From CAYGAW01 sp964347945 (GTDB lineage Bacteria > Chloroflexota > Anaerolineae > UBA7937 > B3-Chlor): DNA of 29,413 nt. The stretch is taken from positions 1 to 29,413 of the forward strand of contig CAYGAW010000107.1 of the NCBI GenBank assembly GCA_964347945.1. The letters run 5' to 3'. The first letter of the stretch is position 1, and each line of letters opens with the position of its first letter. The notes below the pieces were generated by a model, which was not told where the DNA came from, did not search any database, and saw nothing but the letters and a program-made list of their open reading frames with translations. A program made the translations under genes and the position numbers. Shown here piece by piece: positions 1 through 7,940 of this stretch.

Positions 1-233
1 GCACACAGCAAGAATCGCACGTCCTAAGCTTCGAGGGCGCAGAGGGAGTGTGGGAGATGGTGCTCTCACTGGGGCGCCTGGCGCAAATGCATTCGAGGCT
101 TCCCCAGGAGAAGAGGGAAGAAGTCAGACAGCAAGTACTGCAGATAGCGGAGGAGAAGTACAGAGAGTCAGGTGGTGCCTTGGAATTGCCCTTCGAGATC
201 ACATACGCCGTGGCTCGGAAGGGAGCCTATTGA
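1..233 (+). CDS. Class I SAM-dependent methyltransferase, C-terminal fragment
   Basis: An open frame enters from the left edge (codons in frame from base 3) and ends at TGA 231-233, giving about 76 visible residues. A GTG at 48 is in frame, but nothing marks it as a start, so I treat this as the 3' end of a longer gene. The tail carries ELPFEITYAVARKGA, the last beta-strand pair typical of UbiE/MT11-type class I methyltransferases, preceded by a charged helix. The catalytic and SAM-binding part lies outside the window, so substrate cannot be inferred. Its stop overlaps the 3' end of the convergent sirtuin gene by 7 bp. Confidence 0.6.
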   Translation, partial: TQQESHVLSFEGAEGVWEMVLSLGRLAQMHSRLPQEKREEVRQQVLQIAEEKYRESGGALELPFEITYAVARKGAY

Positions 234-997
234 GGAATCTGCTTGCGACAAGCCTCTGCTATGCGGGGTAGTGCGTGGGCCACGTCGTCGTGAATCACAA
301 CCGCTGCCCGCTCATCAGCGGGCGTCACCATCTCGTTGATGATAATCAGCTCACTGCCCTGCCCATGGGCGACAAACGGCAGGTTGGCGGCGGGAATGAT
401 CTCCAGCGACGAGCCTGCCACTAGCATCAGATCGCAAACCTGAGACTCCATCTGCGCGTCCATGAGCACATCCATGGGCAGGGGTTCGCCGAAGAATACG
501 GCCATCGGTTTGAGCACGCCTCCGCATTCCTTACAAGAGGGCACCTTCCCCTCTATCATGTAGTCGTGGACCATGCCCTCACTGGGGAATACCTGCTGGC
601 ACCTCATGCAGATGGCTTCTCTGAGGTGACCGTGCAGCTCCAGCACTCGTTTCGATCCCGCCCTCTGGTGCAGATTATCTATGTTCTGCGTAATCACCGC
701 TTTCAGCAAGCCCATCTCCTCCAAGTCAACTAGTGCATGGTGGGCGGGATTGGGCTCTGCCTCTAGGAATAGTCTGGCTGTTGGCCGTATCCACTCGTAG
801 AAAGCCTCAGGCTGACTCCGAAAGGTGAAGATTGAGGCCACAGCCATAGGGTCGGACTTGGACCACAGGCCCGTCTCCGGGCTGCGGAAATCGGGGATGC
901 CGGAGGGAGTGCTGATACCAGCACCGGTAAGGGCTACGGCGTGTCGAGAAGCCAGGAAGAGTTCAGCCGCCCTCCTTATGCTCTCCTCAATGGACAT
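227..997 (-). CDS. NAD-dependent protein deacylase (sirtuin, Sir2 family)
   Basis: A 256-residue sirtuin, the normal single-domain bacterial length. It removes acyl groups from protein lysines, consuming NAD+ and releasing nicotinamide and O-acyl-ADP-ribose in the cytoplasm. Visible signatures are the NAD-binding GAGISTPSGIPDFR (from about residue 25), TQNIDNLH with N105 and D107, the catalytic His122 in ELHG, a complete structural zinc site (C130, C133, C155, C158), and AGSSLEIIPAANLP in the Rossmann fold. The ATG at 997 is 13 bp after the endonuclease V stop, so it should be the last gene of the minus-strand operon that starts at 4638. A GNAT acetyltransferase lies in the same operon, so an acylation/deacylation pairing is possible, but this is inference. 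Confidence 0.93.
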   Translation of the reverse strand: MSIEESIRRAAELFLASRHAVALTGAGISTPSGIPDFRSPETGLWSKSDPMAVASIFTFRSQPEAFYEWIRPTARLFLEAEPNPAHHALVDLEEMGLLKAVITQNIDNLHQRAGSKRVLELHGHLREAICMRCQQVFPSEGMVHDYMIEGKVPSCKECGGVLKPMAVFFGEPLPMDVLMDAQMESQVCDLMLVAGSSLEIIPAANLPFVAHGQGSELIIINEMVTPADERAAVVIHDDVAHALPRIAEACRKQIPQ

Positions 998-1010
998 TCT
1001 TCCACTTGCG

Positions 1011-1712
1011 TCAAGATAGATCGAACAGGGACTGCTGCTCAGCCCCTCTCACCAACTGCTCTCCGCTGGCGGCGCGATGAGCATACCTTGTCGTCTCTGG
1101 CAACCGGTATCCCTTACAGCAGGCCATCACGTACCTAATGGCCGTCTCAAGGTCTATGCGGTGGCCCACGGACACGTAAACCGGGCTGACATGGCTACGA
1201 GTGCGCACCACAGCGCCGATGATCTCCTCTCCATCGTAAAGGTGGACGTAAGAGCCAGCGTCAGGCGCGGGCTCATGATGGGTGCCGCAGAGACGGGACT
1301 TGGCGCAACCGATGGATGGCTTGTCAAGGATCACGCCGACATGACTCGCGATGCCCAAACGACGGGGATGCGCGACCCCTTGGCCATCGAAGATGAGGAG
1401 GTCCGGTTCGGTCTCCAGCTTCTCGCACGCAGCGATAACGGCCGGAGCCTCCCGGAAGGCGAGAAAACCAGGAATGTACGGCATGGCGGCCTGTGCCTGG
1501 GCCACACCCTGCTCGACAGGTTCAAGGGCAGGGTAACTCAAGACCACTACGGCGGCCTTGGCCAAGTCCCCATCCATGCCCACGTCGACCCCGGCGACCG
1601 TTCCTACTATGTCGAAACCAGGCTCAAAGGACACCTTCTCCCGCAGGCTCAACTGTATGTCTTTGGCTTCGGCTGTGGACACCTGCCAGGAATGAGGAAC
1701 GGTGATCTCCAT
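1011..1712 (-). CDS. nfi: Endonuclease V (deoxyinosine 3' endonuclease)
   Basis: A 233-residue endonuclease V, which nicks DNA one phosphodiester 3' of deoxyinosine in repair of deaminated adenine. The metal-binding and catalytic set is intact: D43 in GVDVG, E88 in FREAP, D109 in FDGQG and K138 in IGCAKSRLCG. The hallmark block GVAHPRRLGIASHVGV is present. The N-terminus fits the family length. ATG at 1712 lies 23 bp downstream of the PRPP synthase stop, on the same strand, and an AAGG-like ribosome site sits about 11 nt upstream. Pairing with PRPP synthase and a sirtuin suggests a loosely nucleotide-related operon rather than a dedicated repair locus. Confidence 0.95.
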   Translation of the reverse strand: MEITVPHSWQVSTAEAKDIQLSLREKVSFEPGFDIVGTVAGVDVGMDGDLAKAAVVVLSYPALEPVEQGVAQAQAAMPYIPGFLAFREAPAVIAACEKLETEPDLLIFDGQGVAHPRRLGIASHVGVILDKPSIGCAKSRLCGTHHEPAPDAGSYVHLYDGEEIIGAVVRTRSHVSPVYVSVGHRIDLETAIRYVMACCKGYRLPETTRYAHRAASGEQLVRGAEQQSLFDLS

Positions 1713-1735
1713 GGGCTACTCGCACCTTGCCTCAA

Positions 1736-2695
1736 TCACTCATTGAACATCTCGCCTACGGAGATGCCCAGATAGATGCGCCTTATCACCTCGCCCAGAA
1801 GGGGGGCCACGGAAAGCACAGTGACCTCGAGGTCCTCCATCTTCTGCATCTTCTCCTCCGAGATAGGAACGGTGTTCGTGACTACCAGTTCCTTGAGTCC
1901 TGCCTCATTCAAGCGCTCCGGTCCCGGATGGGAGAGGATCGGGTGAGTGACGCACGCGTAGACATCTTGTGCCCCCTTTCCCTTGAGGAAGAGAGCTGCG
2001 TCGCGGACTGTACCGGCGGTATCTATCTCGTCGTCGAAGATGATGGCATTCATGCCCTCCACGTCGCCGATGAGGCTCAGCACCTCTGTCCTTCGACCGG
2101 AACTCCGCTCTCGACGCTTCTCGATGATGGTCAGAGGGACATCCAGAGCCTCGGCGAAGTCTCTGCCCAGCTTCGTGGCGCCCACGTCCGGAGCAACAAC
2201 CACCGCGTCCTCGATCTCCTTCTGGATGAAGTAGTCGCTCAGCATGTGGAAGGCGGTGATGTCATCGACAGGGATGGTAAAGAACCCCTGGATCTGGTCC
2301 GCATGTAGGTCCATAGTCATGAAGCGGGTCGCTCCAGCAGCGGTGATCATGTCGGCCACCAAGCGAGCGGTGATGGGCACCCGTGGTTGATCCTTCTTAT
2401 CGGTGCGGCTGTAGCCGTAGTACGTAACCACCGCAGTGATATCCCCGGCCGAGTCCCGTCTCAGAGCATCGGTCATGATCAGAAGTTCCATGATGTTGTC
2501 GTTCACCGGCGCACACGTGGGCTGAATAACAAACACGTGCTGACCCCGGACACTGCGGTGCAGCCTGACGAACGTGTTGTCGTTGGCGAACTTGTAGATG
2601 TCCACCCCTCGCAGTGGAGTGCCCAGATAGTCACAGATTTCCTTAGCTAGCTTCGGATTTGCAGTGCCGCTGAAGATGGCCAGATCTTCGTACAT
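1736..2695 (-). CDS. prs: Ribose-phosphate pyrophosphokinase (PRPP synthase)
   Basis: Makes 5-phosphoribosyl-1-diphosphate from ribose-5-phosphate and ATP for purine, pyrimidine, NAD, His and Trp synthesis. I place the start at the ATG ending at 2695 (319 aa, the usual length). The site GGAGG is 7 nt before it but only 1 nt before an in-frame ATG two codons upstream at 2701. Motifs are IFSGTANPKLA at the N-terminus, DLHADQIQGFF with catalytic His131, APDVGA(T)K, and the PRPP loop DDEIDTAGT (about 221-229). The usual YARQDRK segment reads YSRTDKK here, with Q replaced by T, which points to a divergent class I branch. It lies between the GNAT gene (16 bp from its stop to the upstream ATG) and nfi. 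Confidence 0.95.
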   Translation of the reverse strand: MYEDLAIFSGTANPKLAKEICDYLGTPLRGVDIYKFANDNTFVRLHRSVRGQHVFVIQPTCAPVNDNIMELLIMTDALRRDSAGDITAVVTYYGYSRTDKKDQPRVPITARLVADMITAAGATRFMTMDLHADQIQGFFTIPVDDITAFHMLSDYFIQKEIEDAVVVAPDVGATKLGRDFAEALDVPLTIIEKRRERSSGRRTEVLSLIGDVEGMNAIIFDDEIDTAGTVRDAALFLKGKGAQDVYACVTHPILSHPGPERLNEAGLKELVVTNTVPISEEKMQKMEDLEVTVLSVAPLLGEVIRRIYLGISVGEMFNE

Positions 2696-2717
2696 GCCCA
2701 TACCTCCACAATTGCTT

Positions 2718-3257
2718 CTATGCTTTGGATTGATCTTCGCTGATGAACTCCTCGCGGAGAATAGCCATCAAGAAATGATCGTGATAACTTCCATCTCGGA
2801 AGAGTGCCTCTCTAGCCCTCCCCTCATGGCGGAATCCGCACTTCTCGTGGCAGCGGACGGCCCGCTCGTTGAACTCGTAGACGGAGAGGCTGACGCGGTG
2901 GAGGTTCATCTCGTTGAAGGCAAAGTCCAGCAGAGTCGTCACGGCGTCGGTGCCGTAGCCGCGCCCCCAGTACTCCCTCTCGGCGATGACGATGCCCAAC
3001 AGTGCATTGCGATTCTTCCAGTCCAGATTGTGCAAGCCGATGTTACCGATGAGTCTGCCCTCCTCGGTCTCAATTCCGAAGATGCGACTGGTATCGTCTT
3101 TCAACTGGGCCTCGAACCACTGCTCCTCCTCCGCCACAGACATCGGCAAGTACATCTCCAGGTATTGTCGCACCTCAGGGTCGTTCAACCATCTGACGAA
3201 GATTGGGATATCCTCGCGTTCAATAGCCCGCAAGCGCGTTTGCTCGCCCACGATCAT
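2718..3257 (-). CDS. GNAT family N-acetyltransferase (RimJ/SpeG-like)
   Basis: A 179-residue single-domain acetyltransferase using acetyl-CoA (or another acyl-CoA). It starts with the RimJ-like TRLRAIEREDI strand, shows the acyl-CoA loop WGRGYGTDA (motif A) at about residues 116-124, and ends with the NERAVRCHEKCGFRHEGRAREA block typical of the RimJ/RimL and spermidine acetyltransferase subfamilies. The substrate, whether a ribosomal protein N-terminus, polyamine or other amine, cannot be told from sequence. Its ATG shares one base with the MeaB stop (TGATG), so translational coupling is likely. Confidence 0.88.
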   Translation of the reverse strand: MIVGEQTRLRAIEREDIPIFVRWLNDPEVRQYLEMYLPMSVAEEEQWFEAQLKDDTSRIFGIETEEGRLIGNIGLHNLDWKNRNALLGIVIAEREYWGRGYGTDAVTTLLDFAFNEMNLHRVSLSVYEFNERAVRCHEKCGFRHEGRAREALFRDGSYHDHFLMAILREEFISEDQSKA

Positions 3258-4234
3258 CAGCCTGACTCTCCACCACCCTCCTTGCCAACTATGCCCTGGT
3301 AGAACGAAGCCAACAGGCTGTCCGCAGCTGTGTAGGGATCCAGTTCTCGCTCGGCGACTTCCTTCGTCAAGAACTCAAACTGCTCTTCGCGAATCTCGTC
3401 CAGAAGCCGGGCCAACAGCTCCTGACCCAATATCCGTCGCATCTCCTCCTCGGCCAGTCTCACGCTACGGACACGCAGTTGATCGCTCTCCTTCAGATAC
3501 GCCAGGTGCCCCTCCACAGCATCCGCCACTTGAGCTGACCCCTCGCCCTGCAGCGCGATCGTTTTGACAATGGGGGGCCTCCACTTGTGATCGTCACAGC
3601 CCTCGTTCATGTCGAGCATCATCTGCAGGGTTAGAAGGGTACGGTCGGCGCCATCCCTATCGGCCTTGTTCACCACGAAGATGTCTGCGATCTCAAACAG
3701 CCCAGCCTTGATGGCCTGGATGTCATCCCCCAGCCCAGGTGCGTCAACCACGATCACCGTGTGGGCGGCGCGCGCAATCTCGACCTCTGACTGTCCAGCC
3801 CCCACTGTCTCCACCATGATCATGTCGCGACCGAACGCGTCCAGGACCTTGACGGCATCTCCGGTAGCTCGGGCAAGCCCTCCCAGGTGTCCCCTTGAAG
3901 CCATGCTCCGGATGAAGATACCCTCGTCGGTGCTCAGCTTCTGCATACGTATGCGATCACCAAGCAAGGCCCCGCCGCTGAAGGGACTTGTGGGATCGAC
4001 GGCGACAATGCCCACGGTCCTGCCACGCTGTCTGAACTCCTTGGCCAGTTCGTACACCAGCGTGCTCTTGCCTGTCCCAGGAGAGCCGGTCACGCCAACC
4101 ACGTGAGCGTGACCTGTGTGGGGGTAAATAGAGGCTACGGCTTCGCGCGCCAGGGGACCACCATCCTCCATCAAGGTAACCAGCTGAGCCGCGGCCCTAC
4201 GATCCCCCGACAACAGGCGGTCAACCAGATCCAA
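3257..4234 (-). CDS. meaB: Methylmalonyl-CoA mutase-associated GTPase MeaB (ArgK/LAO family)
   Basis: A G3E-type GTPase that chaperones B12-dependent acyl-CoA mutases, gating cofactor loading and removal of damaged cobalamin. The 325-residue protein shows Walker A GSPGTGKS (50-57), the DPTSPFSGGALLGDRIRM switch segment (80-97), the family signature ETVGAGQSEVEIA (from 142) and NKAD (189-192) for guanine. The older name ArgK, a transport kinase, is a historical misassignment. The start is a TTG at 4234, supported by GGAGAGGGG a few bases upstream and by the 2-nt gap to the stop of the mutase subunit. The gene order mutase subunit then MeaB is the classical context. The large mutase subunit is not in the window. 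Confidence 0.95.
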   Translation of the reverse strand: MDLVDRLLSGDRRAAAQLVTLMEDGGPLAREAVASIYPHTGHAHVVGVTGSPGTGKSTLVYELAKEFRQRGRTVGIVAVDPTSPFSGGALLGDRIRMQKLSTDEGIFIRSMASRGHLGGLARATGDAVKVLDAFGRDMIMVETVGAGQSEVEIARAAHTVIVVDAPGLGDDIQAIKAGLFEIADIFVVNKADRDGADRTLLTLQMMLDMNEGCDDHKWRPPIVKTIALQGEGSAQVADAVEGHLAYLKESDQLRVRSVRLAEEEMRRILGQELLARLLDEIREEQFEFLTKEVAERELDPYTAADSLLASFYQGIVGKEGGGESG

Positions 4235-4236
4235 GC

Positions 4237-4638
4237 TCAGCCCCTCTCCACGCGCTCCCTGATGAATCCCACGATCTCGTCCCCCGACGCCCCAGGTCCG
4301 AAAACGCCCTCTATGCCCATCTCCTCGAGAGCGGCTCTGTCGTCATCAGGGATGATTCCTCCGGCCAGGAAGATAAGATCTCCCAAGCCGTTCTCCTTCG
4401 CCAAGCGCATTACCTCGGGGAAGAGCGTCATATGAGCCCCAGAGAGGATGCTCAGACCGATGACGTCCACGTCTTCTTGGAGCGCCGAGGCGACGATCAT
4501 CTCTGGAGTCTGGCGCAGCCCGGTGTAGATGACCTCCATACCAGCATCGCGCAAGATCCTGGCTACAACCTTCGCGCCGCGATCGTGCCCATCCAAACCC
4601 GGCTTGGCGATCAACACGCGTATCTTCTTCTCCGGCAT
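4237..4638 (-). CDS. Methylmalonyl-CoA mutase small/C-terminal subunit, cobalamin-binding domain
   Basis: A 133-residue stand-alone B12-binding domain, as in split methylmalonyl-CoA mutases of archaea and some bacteria. It carries GLDGHDRGAKV with the cobalt-ligating His18, followed by LSGAH and AGGIIPDDD, which surround the nucleotide tail of cobalamin. I start at the ATG ending at 4638, because a strong GGAGGAGGGG site lies just upstream. An in-frame extension to 4734 would run through the promoter region and add 32 atypical residues. First gene of the six-gene minus-strand operon. The partner catalytic subunit must be elsewhere. It could serve methylmalonyl-CoA, ethylmalonyl-CoA or isobutyryl-CoA chemistry. 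Confidence 0.93.
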   Translation of the reverse strand: MPEKKIRVLIAKPGLDGHDRGAKVVARILRDAGMEVIYTGLRQTPEMIVASALQEDVDVIGLSILSGAHMTLFPEVMRLAKENGLGDLIFLAGGIIPDDDRAALEEMGIEGVFGPGASGDEIVGFIRERVERG

Positions 4639-4674
4639 AACCCCTCCTCCAGCGACCGTGGAACGTGATTTCAC

Positions 4675-4703
4675 ATTATACTGCAAAAGCCTCGGGTTGC
4701 CAA
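4675..4703 (-). promoter_or_regulatory. Leftward promoter of the mutase-meaB-prs operon
   Basis: On the minus strand TTGGCA (4698-4703) is followed after 17 bp by a perfect TATAAT (4675-4680). Initiation would be near 4668, about 30 nt before the ATG at 4638 with its strong ribosome site. The -35 box overlaps that of the opposing promoter. Confidence 0.75.
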
Positions 4704-4725
4704 TCACTGATCGCTCTACTATAAT
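4697..4725 (+). promoter_or_regulatory. Rightward promoter of the DUF3786-subtilase-EamA unit
   Basis: TTGCCA (4697-4702), 17 bp, TATAAT (4720-4725). Only 7 bp separate the -10 box from the ATG at 4733, so the transcript should begin at or within a base or two of the start codon (leaderless). The heptamer TTGCCAA supplies -35 boxes for both directions. Confidence 0.75.
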
Positions 4726-4732
4726 AATTCTC

Positions 4733-5383
4733 ATGCTCAGTACCGAGAAGAAATGGCTGGACTACTCCCTTCCCGTAATGCAGAAGATGCGAGAGGAGTT
4801 GGCCGCCACAGACCCTGTCGTGCTGGGGGCTCGAAGCGGCGCCACCTACGCAAAGTCGCAGGAGGATCGCGGCGAGTTCACTCTCGACTACTTTGACGAA
4901 TCCTACCTCATTAGCTACCCCCAGTTTCAGGCACGCGACAAGGCCAGCGGCAAGGAATGCCCGCCAGGACTCCTTTTCCTCTTCCTCCACTACCTCCGCA
5001 CCGCCGACGGCACGCCATCGGCTGATCGTTGGATCGGCTACCGAGAACTACCCGATGGCATGTTCTATAGCCAGGCGTTCCAAGGCTATTCAGGCGCCCG
5101 ATTGGCCAGTACCTTCGGGAACGACCTCGCCAGGTTCAAGGAGGCCTCGCTGAGGGCAGGGGGCGATGACTTATCTTTTGGAGACAGCGCATTCATGTTC
5201 CGAGGTCTGCCCCGGGTGCCTTTGGCCGTCGTCTACTGGCTCGGCGATGACGAGTTCCCACCGAGCGCCAATGTGCTCTTCGATGCGTCCGCCGGTCATT
5301 ACCTGTCCACGGACGGGCTGGCTGTGCTGGGAAGGGAGCTCTGCAGCAAGATCATCGCTCAGATTCGGCAACGCGGCGGATAA
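4733..5383 (+). CDS. DUF3786 domain-containing protein
   Basis: A 216-residue soluble protein of unknown function that I recognise as DUF3786-like, a family seen in Chloroflexota and other anaerobes and often near cobalamin or corrinoid genes. Recognisable blocks are LFLHYLRTADGTP, IGYRELPDGMFYSQAFQ, FRGLPRVPLAVVYW and NVLFDASAGHYLSTD, which form the conserved C-terminal half. There is no signal peptide or membrane helix. I start at ATG 4733, because the TATAAT box lies 7 bp upstream; a longer frame back to 4529 would overlap the promoter and the divergent mutase gene. It shares its promoter region with a B12-binding mutase gene, so a corrinoid-linked role is conceivable but unproven. The subtilase starts 3 bp after its stop. 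Confidence 0.8.
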   Translation: MLSTEKKWLDYSLPVMQKMREELAATDPVVLGARSGATYAKSQEDRGEFTLDYFDESYLISYPQFQARDKASGKECPPGLLFLFLHYLRTADGTPSADRWIGYRELPDGMFYSQAFQGYSGARLASTFGNDLARFKEASLRAGGDDLSFGDSAFMFRGLPRVPLAVVYWLGDDEFPPSANVLFDASAGHYLSTDGLAVLGRELCSKIIAQIRQRGG

Positions 5384-5386
5384 TCA

Positions 5387-6979
5387 ATGAAGCGGCATCT
5401 CGTAGGCCTAGGCCTATCTCTGATTGCGGTCCTTCTCTGGGCCGTGGGAAGTGCCTCACCTGCTTCCTCAGGTCGAAGCTCGGACCCTGAATCCGCCATC
5501 TCTCGCCAGGGAGCCCCGCCGCGCGCTGACCACAGACCTGGCGTTGTCCTGGTCAAATTCCGGAGCCAGGTTTCCGCAAAGCAGGCGACTGATTTGTTGG
5601 ACGTGCCTGGATGGGCGATAGTGGGGGAGATAGCAGACTTGCGAGTACACAAAGTGGCCGTACCCGAGGGACAAGAGCAGGCCATGGTAGACCTGCTGAC
5701 CCAAGACCCGCGCGTGGAATATGCCGAACTCGACCACCTGGTCCACGCCACCATCATCCCTAACGACCCAAGCTACGACCTGCAGTGGGGCCCCTCGAAG
5801 ATCAAGGCACCCGCGGCCTGGGACGTGACCAAGGGAAGCTCGGCTATCATCATCGCCATTGTAGATACGGGCGTCGATCTGGATCATCGAGACTTGAACG
5901 ACAAGATCGTACCGGGGTGGGATTTCGCCAACGATGATCCCACACCCCAGGACGACCACGGACACGGGACCCACGTGGCTGGGATTGCCGCGGCGGAGAC
6001 AAACAACGGGATTGGCGTTGCCGGGATCTCCTGGCAGGCCAGGATCATGCCGGTGAAGGTATTGGACGAGAACGGAGACGGCTCCTACTGGGATGTCACA
6101 CAGGGGGTGGACTATGCCTGTAACCACGGCGCGCAGATCATCAACCTCAGCCTGGGCGGATCCACCCCTTCGGACACCCTGGAGGACGCAATGGAGCAAG
6201 CGTATGCGGACGGATGCCTCATCGTGGCCGCTGCTGGAAACGGTGGTGGAGATTTCGTTGACTATCCCGCCAGGTTTCCCGAAGTGATGGCTGTGGCAGC
6301 CACTGATGAGAGCGACAACAGAGCGGGATTCTCCGACTATGGCCCCGAGGTCGAGGTGGCGGCGCCGGGCGTGAACATCTACAGCACGCTGTGGAATGAC
6401 AAGTACGGCTGGAAGAGCGGCACCTCGATGGCTGCTCCCCATGTGGCTGGCCAAGCAGCCCTCATCTGGTCCGTCTGTCCCGACCCAACCCATGAGGAAG
6501 TACGAAGCATCATTGACAGTACCGCGGACGACCGCGGGGCTTCAGGCTGGGACCCCTACTACGGGTACGGCCGCATCAACGCCGTCGCCGCCGTTCAGGC
6601 CGCCACCCCTGCCCTCACCTTGCCCGAAAGCCCGGAGCAGATGATCTTCCTGGCTGATGAGAACACCGGGCCATGGCCCCAGATGCTCTTTATCGGGAAT
6701 GATGCTCCGTGCGGCTCCCTGAGCTGGGATTTGACCGACGATGCAGATTGGCTCAACATCGAGCCGTACTCGGGCGAGGCCTCCGCCTCACAGCTAGGTC
6801 AAACCACCGTTACGGTGGACAAAAGTGGCCTGAAGCCGGGGAACACCTACGCAGCGACGATCACGATAGACAGTGCGACGCCGGGCGTGCTGGAAAGCCC
6901 GCAGACGGTGGCCGTGAAGTTCGTCTACTCTCATACCCCTCTGGTAAAGACCGCATTCCCGCTGACCATAGCCGACTAG
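5387..6979 (+). CDS. Secreted subtilisin-like serine protease (S8) with C-terminal beta-sandwich domain
   Basis: A 530-residue exported protease. Residues 1-25 form a signal peptide, and 45-125 form an I9/fervidolysin-like propeptide (GVVLVKF, then VEYAELDH). The S8 domain spans about 130-405 with the complete triad: D160 in VDTGVD, H193 in HGHGTHVAG and S347 in SGTSMAAPHVAG, plus the oxyanion N285 in AAGNGG. A roughly 110-residue C-terminal domain (about 415-530) with WLNIEPYSGEAS and VTVDKSGLKPGNTYAATI resembles BACON-type beta-sandwich modules that bind carbohydrate or surface polymers. It probably degrades proteins outside the cell, maturing by cleavage of its propeptide. It is likely co-transcribed with the DUF3786 gene (3-bp gap) and the EamA gene (11-bp gap). 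Confidence 0.95.
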   Translation: MKRHLVGLGLSLIAVLLWAVGSASPASSGRSSDPESAISRQGAPPRADHRPGVVLVKFRSQVSAKQATDLLDVPGWAIVGEIADLRVHKVAVPEGQEQAMVDLLTQDPRVEYAELDHLVHATIIPNDPSYDLQWGPSKIKAPAAWDVTKGSSAIIIAIVDTGVDLDHRDLNDKIVPGWDFANDDPTPQDDHGHGTHVAGIAAAETNNGIGVAGISWQARIMPVKVLDENGDGSYWDVTQGVDYACNHGAQIINLSLGGSTPSDTLEDAMEQAYADGCLIVAAAGNGGGDFVDYPARFPEVMAVAATDESDNRAGFSDYGPEVEVAAPGVNIYSTLWNDKYGWKSGTSMAAPHVAGQAALIWSVCPDPTHEEVRSIIDSTADDRGASGWDPYYGYGRINAVAAVQAATPALTLPESPEQMIFLADENTGPWPQMLFIGNDAPCGSLSWDLTDDADWLNIEPYSGEASASQLGQTTVTVDKSGLKPGNTYAATITIDSATPGVLESPQTVAVKFVYSHTPLVKTAFPLTIAD

Positions 6980-6990
6980 GTCCCTGAGCC

Positions 6991-7899
6991 ATGCGACGGT
7001 CGCAGCGCAGCGCCAAGTCCTCTGGGAACATCCCCCTGACTGCCAGCCTCCTGCTGTTGCTGATCTGTTTCCTGTGGGGAGCAAACATGGTCAGCATCAG
7101 GATAAGCAACCAGGGCATCCCGCCTCTGTTCGCAGCCCTGCTCAGGTCAACGATAGCCTCCGGCCTCCTCTTCGCCTATGTGCGGGCCAAGGGTCAGCGG
7201 CTGCTCTTTCCACGCCGAGACATCTGGCACGCCGTCGCCATAGGCCTTCTCTTCGGCTTGGACTTCTTGTTTCTGTACTGGGGGCTGGCTTTCACACATG
7301 CCTCCAGGGGAATCATCTTTCTGTATGCGCATCCCTTCTGGGTGGCCCTAGGCGCTCATTTCCTTCTGCCAGGCGATCGACTAACGATGGTCAAAGGCAC
7401 AGGGATGATCTTGGCTTTCGCCGGGATCATTGCGGTCTATGGCGCCCGCTCGGATACCCTGCCACCCCTGTACTGGCTGGGCGATCTGATGCAGTTGATA
7501 GCGGCTGTCTGCTGGGCCGCGACCACCTTATATATCAAGAGGGTGGTGGAGAGCCGCGAGCTAAGCCACTACCAAACCCTCTACGCCCAGCTCTTCTTCT
7601 CCATCCCACTGCTTGCTGCGGGTTCGGTGATCTTCGAGCGCGGCCAGTCTCTCGCCCTCACCCCTTCGGTGGTGGGGGCGTTTGCCTTCCAGTGCCTGAT
7701 CGTGGCGTTCCTCAGCTATCTGCTCTGGTTTCGAATGATTCACCGCTTCTCGGTGAGCCGTCTTGCGGCGTTCACGTTCCTGGCCCCCTTGGTCGGGGTG
7801 CTCCTTGGCGGTCTCATCCTGAGAGAAGACATACCCCTCTTGCTGTGGCTGGGGCTGCTCTTGGTTGGTGCGGGCATCTATCTCGTCAACCGACCTTAG
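6991..7899 (+). CDS. EamA/DMT-superfamily transporter
   Basis: A 302-residue inner-membrane protein with ten predicted hydrophobic helices arranged as two five-helix EamA repeats. The first repeat starts LLICFLWGANMVSIRI, and the second starts around residue 160 with LMQLIAAVCWAATTLYIKR. The family exports amino acids, nucleosides or other small metabolites, or imports them; the cargo cannot be predicted. The start ATG 6991 follows the protease stop by 11 bp without a strong ribosome site, so expression probably depends on the upstream genes. An exporter next to a secreted protease could serve peptide-derived amino-acid handling, but this is guesswork. Confidence 0.9.
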   Translation: MRRSQRSAKSSGNIPLTASLLLLLICFLWGANMVSIRISNQGIPPLFAALLRSTIASGLLFAYVRAKGQRLLFPRRDIWHAVAIGLLFGLDFLFLYWGLAFTHASRGIIFLYAHPFWVALGAHFLLPGDRLTMVKGTGMILAFAGIIAVYGARSDTLPPLYWLGDLMQLIAAVCWAATTLYIKRVVESRELSHYQTLYAQLFFSIPLLAAGSVIFERGQSLALTPSVVGAFAFQCLIVAFLSYLLWFRMIHRFSVSRLAAFTFLAPLVGVLLGGLILREDIPLLLWLGLLLVGAGIYLVNRP

Positions 7900-7940
7900 A
7901 AGGCTTCTGAGGAAAGATGAGCGGCGGGGGCTACACAGCT

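Noticed and set aside
1077..1775. 232-codon plus-strand frame over endonuclease V
   Set aside because: Antisense shadow of a gene with intact endonuclease V active-site residues.
3257..4234. ArgK arginine transport kinase
   Set aside because: The family was once given this name; the context beside a B12-binding mutase subunit and the GTPase motifs support MeaB.
5468..6493. 341-codon frame antisense to the subtilase
   Set aside because: The subtilase has a full catalytic triad on the other strand; the antisense translation lacks domains, start site and promoter.
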